Below the pieces are notes generated by a model. The model was not told where the DNA came from. It saw only the letters and a program-made list of their open reading frames with translations, and did no database searches. The translations under genes were made by a program, and so were the position numbers. From assembly GCA_947650285.1 (NCBI GenBank), contig CANTFL010000483.1, positions 186,001 through 250,000 of the forward strand: a stretch of DNA of 64,000 bases, read 5' to 3'. Shown in pieces: positions 22,508 to 32,453 of this stretch (the first letter of the stretch is position 1; each line of letters opens with the position of its first letter). The stretch comes from Hyaloperonospora brassicae (taxonomy: Eukaryota; Oomycota; Peronosporomycetes; Peronosporales; Peronosporaceae).

Positions 22508-24812
22508 ATGCGCTTTCGACAGTACTCAGTGTGCACTATGGCCGTGACGTGGGCAGTCATGATCGCATCAAGCGCCGGCGGGAAGAAATCCGTGTCCTCC
22601 GGTATCACATACCCGACCAAGTCCGGTATCAAGCTTTGGGTCGACCCTGCAACGCCGGCTGAATCGTCAGAGCTACATCAGCTCCCGTGGTCGACAGTGG
22701 GATCTCGTCATGAGTGACGAGTTCAACACGCCGGGCCGTAGCTTTCGACCGGGTGACGACCATCTCTGGACGTCTCTTGAGAAACCCGATGGCGTGAATG
22801 GAGCCCTCGAGCTCTATTCGCATAATATGACCTCCACGCGATGCGACGCTGATGGCACGTGCTACTTCTACATTAAGTCCGTGGATGAACTCAATACGAT
22901 TACCGTCTACAACATGTATACGCACCCGCCTTCGTTTACGAGCGCCTACTTTTTCTACCGATCAGCGATGGTGCAGTCGTGGAACAAGTTTTGCTACCAA
23001 GGAGGAATGGTCGAAACACGGGTACAGCTTCCTGGTGTAATCTCCCCCGAGTCGGGGAACCCGGACTTGTCAAATGGCAAAGACCAGCGCGTCAAAGCCA
23101 ACATGTACTACCCAACATGGCCCGGCATCTGGATGATGGGGAATCTCGGTCGAGCAATTTTCTCGGCTTCGACGAACCGGATGTGGCCGTTTTCGTACAA
23201 CGAGTGCGAGCCTGACCTCTTTGACCCAAGCTACCAGCGCATCAGTGCTTGTAACGACAATCCGGGCTACGGGTTGAACCCAAACCAAGGTCGAGGCGCA
23301 CCTGAGATTGACGTGCTGGAAGGTGGCGGAACTTTGGTGTCCTCATCGGTTCAGATTGGTCCAGGCATGCCTGATGTATACCGACCCATGTATACCGACC
23401 CTAACCAGGATCCACCCTCGTGCATTTTCAAGAGCGAATGCAATACACCAGGTGCGAATGGTCCTGGCATCCCGACGGCTCTGTACAAGAAACGTGGGTA
23501 CAAAACGTGGTACCAAGGTCTCCGGTATTCGTCAAATAACTTCTGCAAGCCAGATGCCGGTGAAAAGCAGTCGTACGGCCCCATTGCGGCCTCGTTGAAA
23601 AAAGGGATCACCGAGAATGCGTGCACGAACGACGTCTGTCCTGCTTCGTTCGATGTCAGCGGTGACTTGAGTCCGATCGACGGCAAAGGCGGAGATCGCT
23701 GGGGCATCAACTCGAATGGCACTTGCTACGCGCTCATCAACGTTTATACTGGAGCTTACCTGTGCGATCCCGACAACACATTCCACAAGTGTTCAGATCC
23801 TCGCGACGAGGCGAAGACGCCAAAGTCCAACGCCATGAGCTCGTTCAACTACCAAATGGACGCGATCTCTGCAAATTGGCCCCTGCACCTCGGGGCGTAC
23901 ACGGACTATGTGACGTATCAGCTCGAGTGGGTCACTGGAAAAAAGGGATATGTACGATGGATGCTACAAGGTATTCCGCTGTACGAGATACCGGCCAAGT
24001 CGATTTGGGATGTCCCACAGAATGCGAGTAGAACGAATCCGGTGAAACTGATGCTGGAGGAGCCCATGTACATCATCTTCAACGTGGCTCTCTCGAAGGA
24101 TTGGAGTGCGGCGCCTCCGAATCCAGGCAAAGCGTGTCGTGGGGATGGTACGGATGCAGTTGCAAATTCGATCTGCGATGCGTTTCCGCTGTACTTGAAG
24201 ATGGACTACGTTCGCCTGTACCAGGACATGGGAGACGATTTGGACGACGACAACTACATGCAACTTGGCTGCGACCCCAAAAGCCATCCGACGAAGAAAT
24301 GGATTGATGGGCACATGGACGAGTATCAAGATGACGACAATCCTCACAAGGAGGTAGCCGGCAAGGCTTTTTGCGCTATACACGACGATTGCACGATTGG
24401 GGGAGGTGTGGGGACGAGGGTGTTGAAAACCGGAAAGTGTGTCAAAGGACGCTGTCAATGCATATATTCGATGTCATGGGGCGGACCTCGCTGTACCACG
24501 GCCATATCCGGTTCCTCTGCGACTCATGTCAACAACACATCGATCTCGACTGACGCGTACGGACCTGCTTTTGGGATGTCGATTGGCGTCGCGGGCATCA
24601 TGGTACTCGTGACATTCTTTTCCGTCCTAGCGTCGGCGAAAAAGGAGAAAAAAGCTGCGGCGTTGTTGAAAAAGCAGGTCAAGTTTGCTCCGCTTACGAG
24701 CAATCGGCTGAACTCGAACGACACCTCAATCAAACGTGACGAGTCAGCCACCAGTACCGTTGGCAGCGCCCGCCACATCCCGCGAGACAACTACAGTCAG
24801 AATTTCGTCTAA
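22508..24812 (+). pseudogene. SKN1/KRE6-family GH16 glucan-synthesis protein, copy 1, one-base frameshift
   Basis: The main frame (22710-24812) holds the GH16/KRE6 domain with the EIDVLE active-site motif. It also has the conserved MWPFSYNECEPD block, a six-Cys EGF-like module near the C-terminus, one transmembrane segment (GMSIGVAGIMVLVTFFSVL) and a cytosolic tail ending DNYSQNFV. The signal peptide and YPTKSGIKLWVDP segment lie upstream from ATG 22508 in another frame. One extra T at about 22664 explains the break: before it the paralogue pattern WVDPxTPAE is read, after it RQSYISSRGRQWDL. Initiation at Met 22710 would lose the signal peptide. The family acts in the secretory pathway or at the plasma membrane in beta-glucan assembly. 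Otherwise intact and highly similar to copies 2-4, so a recent lesion or an assembly error are both possible. Confidence 0.85.
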
Positions 24813-25967
24813 CTTTCGCGAAGTAGTTACAGAATGTGCATATCTTGACTCACTTCTGAGCTTGATAAGCGTTAGTCTCGTCTCTTTTTTTCGTTCTTGA
24901 GACGAGGTAGTGTGAGCAAGTGCTAGAGCTAATACATGAAATAGATGATCAAGCTGAAACATGATCTGTTAGCGCAGGAATGCATCAGCTGACCATGTTG
25001 CTCTTGACCAACTGCCATCAGAACTATAAACAGTCCTTACTGCTGGCTCGTGTCGAGTTGTATCCTTTCGATATTGTCGATGGTCGTCTACAGCTTCGAC
25101 CTCAATACGACACATTCGGAAGCCATGACAACCACGCAACCTTGCCATGTATCATTCGAGTAGCAACGGATACTGTCAGTATAGCGACACACAATCCCTT
25201 TTGGGTAGAAGATCAGTACAAAGTACGCTTACGTGATGTTTATAGCGCTTAAGAGACGCTTCTTTTCGATGTAAAAAGATCGGTAATTCAGGCTAAAGCC
25301 TTACTTGCTTAAGATAAGACCTCAACAGTAAAAAGACAATAGTGGAAGTGCTTCAGCAACTAACTTGCACTGGAAAAGTGTCTTCCGGCCTCGAACAGCT
25401 TAACATTTTCACGAACCAAGTGGTTCTATGCTGCGCTTTTGCCGCACTACAGCGTATACTCCCGCGACTAAAAAACAGAAGCTGTCAGCTCGTTGATTGC
25501 TGGGCAACAAATAGTCGAGACTGCTTTGCTCCGAGAAAACCTCACAACAATCGTTGTGATGCACGGAGCGCGATCAAAAGTGTCGCGATTTGACAACGGC
25601 GTCGTATTGAAGAAGCGTGCATTTGCCAGGAGCATCTTGCTGTCATGTAAGGTTGCGGCATGTGTGTACGTGCCCGAAACGAAAGCCCACAATGTCTACT
25701 CGGGTCGTAGCAGCAATCTTACGTCCACCACTATCATACCGAAAGTCGCTATCAGACAAGATACAGTTTACATGCTTGTTGACATGCCTGACCTTTTCAA
25801 GCTGAAGTTTCTACGCAGCGCTCATAGTGAGGAAACAAGATCCTGACTTACGGTTGTCCTGTGACGTAAGCCAATCGAATAAACTACGGGACGTTTTGCG
25901 TGCTGTGGATAAACCATAGAACGATCGAAGGCATCTCGCGAAAGTAGATCTGCGACACGCATGATTT
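24813..25967. other. Intergenic, between KRE6-like copy 1 and TIR element
   Basis: 1.15 kb. Frames of 90-117 aa occur on the plus strand without recognisable domains. No further feature seen. Confidence 0.5.
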
Positions 25968-26020
25968 TAGGCCACGACTAGGGGCACACCCCACTTTTGC
26001 TAGGGGCACACCCGCCCTCC
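25968..26020 (+). repeat. Left 53-bp terminal inverted repeat
   Basis: Pairs with 27321-27373 with three mismatches. See the element entry for structure. Confidence 0.9.
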
Positions 26021-26306
26021 TAACATGATGAATAGGACTTCCAACCCTTCGAAACTATGCAGCACTAAAGCTGCACGACCTCGCAGAATCGACTCGGTTG
26101 CTACTTGCTTCACTGTGATACCATTGTACGTACTACGCTTAGTGTGTTTCTTCCTAAAGCGAGGGTCATGTTGATGTATTGACCGGCGACAGAAGACGGC
26201 TGTTGTCGGGCTTTGCTTGCACCTATCAGTGCGCGACAACGTTTGGCATAAGCGTCTGGATCCAATTGTCTCCAGCGTCGACACAGTTGAGATTTCGTGC
26301 GGCCAC

Positions 26307-27088
26307 TTAGCTCAGCAGCAAGCCGCGGCCAGAGTCTGGGCGACTCGATGCCCCACTTGCGCTATCTTGTAAGAATGAGTTATCTGTCTGCTCGGTGAAC
26401 TTACGGGACGACAAGTCCGAATTGATGCAGTTAACGTATCGGTCCCGAAGCGCTGGCTGTGTTCGCCCGGGCACATGATGACAAATGTCGTTCCACGGCA
26501 CTTGATCCTGATTGGACTCACTGCCTTTTGGCACGTATGCACGAAGTGCGAGCAGCAGCCGTCGATCCTCACTCAATGAAAACTTGCCTCACCGAAGACC
26601 TAATGCAAGCGGGAGCTGCCATTGATGGCGGATCTGCTCCGACACACACGGCCATCCATCAAATCTGCAATCACGTTCCACTTTTCGCCAAAAACCGGGA
26701 CAGCTTCACGCAGGATTTAATCTTCTTCTGGCGTAAAGGTTGACCGCGTGTTTCCCGCGTTCAGCGCTGTCTGGTACCGAGTAAGACAATGAGCTGCTGG
26801 TCTTCCCGGCACTGGCATGCGCTTTGCAATCTCGTGCCACTTCTTCACCAGTTTCGGGTCTTCTTGTCCCGTGGCCAACCGTCGAACCGCTGTGTCTTCC
26901 TCTCTCGTCCACGCGCGAAGTTTGTTCCGCGCTTGCAGAAGTATCTCCACGTTGGCGGCGTGTGTCATGTAGAAATCTTTGGCAAAGTCCGCGACGACTT
27001 TACGCTCTCGACTCGTGAAAATCGGTGGGGGCCCGACTACGAACGACTCGTGACTGTGAGCACGTAGAAACTCGGATGTCGTTGCCAC
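26307..27088 (-). pseudogene. Three-repeat MYB protein remnant
   Basis: Three MYB/SANT-like repeats are read in order. Repeat 1 is about 26730-26880 (RAWTREED ... KKWHEIAKRM, PGRPAAHCLTRY). Repeat 2 is about 26610-26740 (FTPEED, then ILREAVPVFGEKWNVIADLM). Repeat 3 is 26400-26576 (EDRRLLLALRAYV ... VPWNDICHHVPGRTQPALRDRY). A TAA stop (26717-26719) falls inside repeat 2, the third helix of repeat 2 is disrupted, and repeat 3 is in another frame. The upstream end has no ATG: the frame opens after a TGA with GTG at 27088. Intact relatives are DNA-binding transcription factors. It lies wholly between the inverted repeats of the 25968-27373 element. Confidence 0.75.
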
Positions 27089-27320
27089 TGCCGATGGTCA
27101 GATCTTGGCATCGTACCATTGGATTGTATACCGTCTTCGAGACAGTAGAGATCTCAGCAGGCATTGCCCGTTTGGATACTGCCCTGGCAAAGATGGATTG
27201 ATCAAATCTCGCGCATGAGTGCATTTACCGTTTAAGATAGGGACATGTCGAGCAGAAGTAAGTGACTGCGTGTTTTACATATTCTGCACCATAAAATGTA
27301 AAGTCTTTTTTATCATTATG

Positions 27321-27373
27321 GGAGGGCGGGTGTGCTCGTAGCAAACGTGGGGTGTGCCCCTAGTCGTGGCCTA
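27321..27373 (-). repeat. Right 53-bp terminal inverted repeat
   Basis: Ends GTCGTGGCCTA at 27373 and pairs with 25968-26020. Confidence 0.9.
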
Positions 27374-27527
27374 ACTTTTATTGGCACATCAGCGACAAAT
27401 CATGATGTCAAAAAGGTTACACGTCCACGTCGTACTGACATCGATGTCGCACAAGCCACAACTCGGGCCAATTGTAACTGTTTGGCACAATGGGCTGGAG
27501 TCAAAATTGTAACACGGGCATGCGCTC

Positions 27528-28912
27528 TTAGTGTAGCGGCCGAAAAAATGCGTCACGTTTCGAGGCAGCAGCAGGTTTGGCAGGAGCGCGCGTCTTTGCA
27601 ATGACAAGAGCATCCTCTAGTTCTAGTGCATGATTCGGATCCGGGCATTCACCACCTTCCCAATTAGCAAGCGAATGAGCAGACAGGCTGACCACAAAGC
27701 GGTCCACAAACGCCTGATCACTAGCTTCGCGCAGGTCCATCAATGTAACAGGAGCTTGCTCTAGTATGAAAGCTACCGACTTGTTAGTCGCCTTCAGCAC
27801 CACTAAGCACAAGAATGACAACCACCATGTGTTAGTGCCAGTTGACCATCCAAAATCCCTTTATTCTGCCTCACTTACCACCAAATTCCATATATGTAGC
27901 ATTCAAACGGTGCCAGATAGCGTCCATTTTGACAAACGCTAAGCGTGGTCCAAAAAACAGCAAGCAAATTAGTACAAACATAGTTTCACATGTGTCAACA
28001 ACGCACGGCACCAGGCGTACCCGCGTAAAAGAGTTCATAAAATGCAGCCGGCTCTTCGAAAAGCGGCCAGAACGGTTGTTTCGTGTCACGGAATTGACCA
28101 TTGCCAAGCTGCAATTGTCCCGCGAGCAAACACGTCAAGTTGATCCCAGCCACACACACTGGGTACCACTTTCTTTTCACGTTGCCCGAGTGCACCATAT
28201 TGTCCAACTGCGTTTTGTACAGCGTCTGCATCTCGGTGGCATGGGCTTCGAAGGCGTACACTAAACACTTGAGTGCAAGCATCCCACCGCCTCGAAAGTC
28301 TGTCTCGGGACTGGCGTTCTGGAACCCTAATGTGACCCAATCGACGGCTCGTTTGTCAAAGACCTCAGTCTCGTCTCGACTGTCGACTGCTCGCCATAGT
28401 CGCTCGAGCAACGCGTCAAACGTTGCATCCCCTGCGGCAACTTTGTGCAACAGATCGTTCTGCAGAACGTCAAGTTCTCCAGCGGCCTCCACTGACGGCA
28501 GGCGGCGTCGGTCTGGACTCAAGCAAGCACTTGACCGTCGTCGAGTCCACGAGTGTCGCACATTTTGGAATTTGTCACGAGCGACTTGGTGCAGCTCGTG
28601 GACGAGGTGGGGCTGTGAAGTAGCAGCAGGCACAGGGGCCGAGTTGCGGTCGTGCGACTCAGACTCAGACTCAGGGGGCTGTGTATTCGTTTCGAGAGGG
28701 ATGCAGAACGACCCACATAATTCGCAGTCTAGGAGCTGCGGATGGTTCAAGAACGTGCAGACGCGACAGCTCCAGGCATCCGATTGGATGTCGGGCGTCG
28801 TCTCATTGGTTGCATGCGTGGAAGAAGGAGGAGTGTGCGTCGTAAGTAGCTCCTCTTGGATGTCGGCGGGCAGCGCAGCGAACACGCTTGGGTCGATGAT
28901 ACTGCTGGACAT
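27528..28912 (-). CDS. ELMO-domain protein with UBM and RanBP2-type zinc finger
   Basis: Three exons: 28912-28021, 27938-27879 and 27802-27528, with GT-AG introns of 82 and 76 nt. The phases give a 408-aa protein. ATG 28912 was chosen because it directly precedes a ubiquitin-binding motif (IDPSVFAALPADIQEEL, residues 5-21). Next comes a zinc finger of the RanBP2/NZF class, Cys49, 52, 63 and 66 with Trp47 and Asn56. The linker is Ser/Glu-rich. The rest (about 160-385) is an ELMO domain with WVTLGFQNASPETDFRGGG, and MDAIWHRLNATYMEF across the small exon. ELMO proteins act in Rac or Arf/Arl GTPase control. The two N-terminal modules predict ubiquitin binding, an uncommon fusion. The splice model rests on frame and homology pattern only. 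Confidence 0.8.
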
Positions 28913-29946
28913 GCGGAAAGTGGGTGAAATGGTCGCGAGCTGGGTTTTTTGCTGAGTCTGGGAGTGAGAACGGGACTGGCGACGCGAAAGAGAGTCGATG
29001 CGACTTTTCGTAGTTGCGGTGATGGTAGGGCTCCAGGTGTTGAAGTGGTCCTGCCTTCGGGCTATAAAAAGCAGCTTGTAAAAAGCATAATTAAATTCTA
29101 GCAAATATGCGAGCGAATGTAACCTTTTTCAGAAGTGGGTTCCTGCAGTGTCTTTGCGACCAAGACTTGGGCGATGTAGAAAGGGCAGCCTAAAGAACGA
29201 ATCAGGACGCACGCACTTCGACATCGAAAAAAGCAAAATTCGTCTCGTCAGTAAATTAATACCTCCAGCCCTGCATGTTCGAATGAATCATAAGAATAAA
29301 TCCTCTACAGATGTTTATTACAAACATGGTCAATTATCATAACTGGGTAAGTACAACATATCGGACACATCGTCATGAAACTTGCCTTTCGGTAGACAAG
29401 GTATCACGGTGAATATATTTATATGACTCGATATCTGGGACAGCTATGTCCATAACGAGCTTATCCATCACCCTCTTTGCCTGCGCTCGAACTACTATGT
29501 CCTGCTACTGCCGAGTCCTTCTCTACTCGTTCTTGCAGGTCAGATGTTGTCATTCTGTTTGCAAACATACCACAAGTCCGGGTGTTACTGGTGCTGACTT
29601 TTGCAGAAAGGTGATGTGCGTGGCGTTGTGGGTCTTCCTACTGTGAGCAAATGGAGGATGCTCCTGTTTGTGTCCAAGCAGTCCTGTTGTCCCTCCTAGA
29701 TGCATTCATATGCGGGACGACTTGCCAAGTGTATCAGGAGATACATAGATACAATCGAGCGACTAGAAGGAGCAACAAAGGTGTTTGTGCCGAAAGCACC
29801 GGCTGCATGGACGGCTTGTTCCGTAGCCTCGTAGCTCTCTGCACAGACAGACATGCCAAGTTAGCACAAGTGCTGTGAGGTGTTGTTGGTTTGCACGGCA
29901 CACCGGCTACTTACACGCTACGAAATCATGGCAACGGGAGCTACTA
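28913..29946. other. Intergenic, between ELMO gene and KRE6-like copy 2
   Basis: 1.0 kb of mixed composition with short frames only. It contains the promoter side of the ELMO gene (28913 upward) and the 3' flank of KRE6-like copy 2. No motif of note recognised. Confidence 0.45.
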
Positions 29947-32133
29947 CTAATCTGCGACTCGAGCATCTTGGTCTCCCTTTGCCGTTGTATCGGCCCTATC
30001 GAGCTCCTCATTCCTTTTCGCTGCAGACTTCATGCCCGTCCACACCGATAGGCATGTGAGGGAAAACGCAATGGCAGCGACTAGGAAAGCCAAATGGATG
30101 GGTGGGCCATATACGCGAGAGGACACCTTGGACGATGTGGACTCGACTTGGGCTTTCGTGCACCGAGGACCGACCCATGACCTCGAGTACAAACAGGAAC
30201 AGCGCGATTTCACGCACGATCCCGTCACCAGCTTTGTGTTCGTGAAGTTGCCGCCGACTGTGCAGTCATTGTCACTTTTGCAAAACGCTTTACCAACTAC
30301 CTCCGTCACAGGGTTATCATCGTCCTGATACTCGTCAATGTGGCCCTCAATCCATTCCTTGGTAGGGTGACTCGTGGGATTGCAACCAATCTGCATGTAA
30401 TTGTCCGCGTCAAGATCGTCACCTTGGTCCTGGTACAGCCGAATGTAGTCGATCTTCATGAACATCGGAAACTCATCGCAGATCCGATTCACTGTCTCGT
30501 CAGATCCGTCACCACGACAATTCTTGCCAGCATTTGGAGGCTTCGTGCCCCATGAACTCGAAAGCGCGACGTTGAAAATGAGAGACATGGGCTCCTCCAG
30601 CATCAGTTTCTTTGGGTTGCTACTGTTTGCATTCTGAGGCACATTCGAGAACGTGTCGGCCGTGACTTCGAACAGCGGACTGCCGTCCAGCATCCACCGC
30701 ACGTATCCGTTTACGCCAGTGACCCATTCGAGCTGATAAACAAGAAAGTCCGTGTAGGCTCCAAGGTGAACAGGCCAGTTCGACGAAATAGCGTCTATCT
30801 GATAGTTGAAGGGGTCCATGGCGTTTGCTTTTGCTGTAGTAGCATTACGTGGACTGGCACATCGCGCGTCCGTGTTGTCCGGATCACAGAGGTAGGCGCC
30901 CATGTACGAATTCATGATTGGAAAGCACGTGCCATTGAAGTTGATGCCCCAGTGGTTTTTGCCAGTTCCATCAATCGGACTCAAGTCGCTGTTCACGTCA
31001 AGAGAAGCAGGACACGTCGACGTTGTGCAAGTATTCTCCACGATGCCTTTAGCGATGGATGCATTTATGGTGGTGAAGCTCTGGACATTTGCGCGCTTCT
31101 TGGCGCAATTATTGTTTGCGGCATACCGAAGACCTTGATACCAAGACTTATGCCCTCGCTTCTGTTTGTAGTACTCTGTCGGAACATCAATCAAATTGGC
31201 CCCGACCGTTTTGCAGTCGTACGTGTACACGCAGTATGGATTGGCAGCATCAACGCCATCAGGGTCAGCTTCGAAAAGACGAAAATCGTCGGGCATACCA
31301 GGTGCAATCTGCAATGAAGATGAGATAGCAAGACCACCGCCTTCCAGTAAGTCAATCTCAGGGGCTCCTCGGCCTTGATTAGCGTTCAATCCATAGCCTG
31401 GGCTATCGTCGCAAGCACTGATGCGCTGGTTGGCTGGATCGAATATATTTGGCTCACACCGATCGTACGAGAAGGGCCACATGCGGTTCGTCGAAGCAGA
31501 GAAGATAGCCCGGCCAAGGTTCCCCATCATCCAAATACCTGGCCACGTCGGGTAGTACGCAGTATCGCTCACTTGACCATTCTTTCCGAGTGCTAGGTCT
31601 GGATTATTCGAAGCTGTTGAGACTGCACCGGGTAATTGGGCTCGCACCTCGAGCATACCTCCTTGAAAGCAGAACTTGTTCCAAGACTGTACCATGGCTG
31701 CACGATAGTAGAACGTGGAGATCTGGTATCCCGGTGGGTGCTTGTACATGTTGTACACTGACGTGTTGATGGTGTCTTCGATTACTTCGATGTACAAGTA
31801 GCAGTTGCCATCGTCGTCGCACTTGGTGCCCGTCATATTGTGCGAATAGATTTCGAGAGCTCCATTGACCCCATCCGGTTTCTCAAGCGACGTCCACATG
31901 TGATCGTCACCGGGACGAAAGCTTCGATTGGCGACGTTGAACTCGTCACTCATGACAAGCTGCCATAGTCGTCCACGAGAAGTTGCGTACGCTTTCCGAT
32001 CATCAGGCGTATTAGGATCGACCCAACTGTAAAGCCCCGACTTGGTCGGATACTCGGCCGACCTTGACCTTTTCATGGCCGTGCAAGCCGCGAGAAAGGT
32101 CACTGTCCACAATGTACTGACGAAGGCTTTCAT
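29947..32133 (-). CDS. SKN1/KRE6-family GH16 glucan-synthesis protein, copy 2
   Basis: A 728-aa protein. The open frame extends upstream to 32385, but ATG 32133 was chosen because it begins a signal peptide (MKAFVSTLWTVTFLAACTA) at the same place as in the paralogues. It has the SKN1/KRE6 domain with EIDLLE, the MWPFSYDRCEP block, the Cys-rich EGF-like module (GSCVKSRCSCLYSRSW) and a C-terminal membrane span (about residues 680-700). Unlike the other three copies it does not end in the conserved DNYxxNFV tail but in GDQDARVAD. The family is needed for beta-1,6-glucan in yeast and is predicted to act on wall glucans in oomycetes. First of three tandem minus-strand copies. Confidence 0.88.
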   Translation of the reverse strand: MKAFVSTLWTVTFLAACTAMKRSRSAEYPTKSGLYSWVDPNTPDDRKAYATSRGRLWQLVMSDEFNVANRSFRPGDDHMWTSLEKPDGVNGALEIYSHNMTGTKCDDDGNCYLYIEVIEDTINTSVYNMYKHPPGYQISTFYYRAAMVQSWNKFCFQGGMLEVRAQLPGAVSTASNNPDLALGKNGQVSDTAYYPTWPGIWMMGNLGRAIFSASTNRMWPFSYDRCEPNIFDPANQRISACDDSPGYGLNANQGRGAPEIDLLEGGGLAISSSLQIAPGMPDDFRLFEADPDGVDAANPYCVYTYDCKTVGANLIDVPTEYYKQKRGHKSWYQGLRYAANNNCAKKRANVQSFTTINASIAKGIVENTCTTSTCPASLDVNSDLSPIDGTGKNHWGINFNGTCFPIMNSYMGAYLCDPDNTDARCASPRNATTAKANAMDPFNYQIDAISSNWPVHLGAYTDFLVYQLEWVTGVNGYVRWMLDGSPLFEVTADTFSNVPQNANSSNPKKLMLEEPMSLIFNVALSSSWGTKPPNAGKNCRGDGSDETVNRICDEFPMFMKIDYIRLYQDQGDDLDADNYMQIGCNPTSHPTKEWIEGHIDEYQDDDNPVTEVVGKAFCKSDNDCTVGGNFTNTKLVTGSCVKSRCSCLYSRSWVGPRCTKAQVESTSSKVSSRVYGPPIHLAFLVAAIAFSLTCLSVWTGMKSAAKRNEELDRADTTAKGDQDARVAD

Positions 32134-32453
32134 CTCGACCGTGAGTCGGAACAAGCGGTCACTGAGGGCGCCCAGTAGTCTCAAGCAAATCTGGAAATGA
32201 GGTGGGCCGGTGGTCACTTTTGGAAAGACGTTGCAGCGAGCCGAGATACGTCTTGAACCCAGTTGAGCGACACGACGTTTGCCATTTGCTTCGCACGCGC
32301 AGGTGTGCAATATTGCGTGGATCGTAGACAATAACGCCGTACGCAAGAGAATCGCATTGCTGTCAAAGCGACGCACGTATTTCAAAGCTTCTGACTTTCG
32401 TCAAACGCTTTTGCTATATCATCAGCAACAACAACGCACACTGGTACTCGCTA

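Larger units (their letters stand above)
25968..27373. mobile_element. 1.4-kb TIR element carrying a broken MYB gene
   Basis: It is bounded by 53-bp inverted repeats, 25968-26020 and 27321-27373, starting TAGGCCACGACTAGGGGCAC, with only three mismatches. Inside each repeat CTAGGGGCACACCC or a variant occurs twice. The outer bases could be a TA target duplication; longer ones are not evident. Almost the whole interior is a MYB-like coding region with no transposase, so this looks like a Pack-type non-autonomous element that captured host exons. It lies 154 bp from the 3' end of the ELMO gene. Confidence 0.8.

Noticed and set aside
22600..22710. Intron in KRE6-like copy 1 explaining the frame change
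   Set aside because: The three paralogues are contiguous there, no nucleotides are in excess except one, and no GT-AG pair fits.
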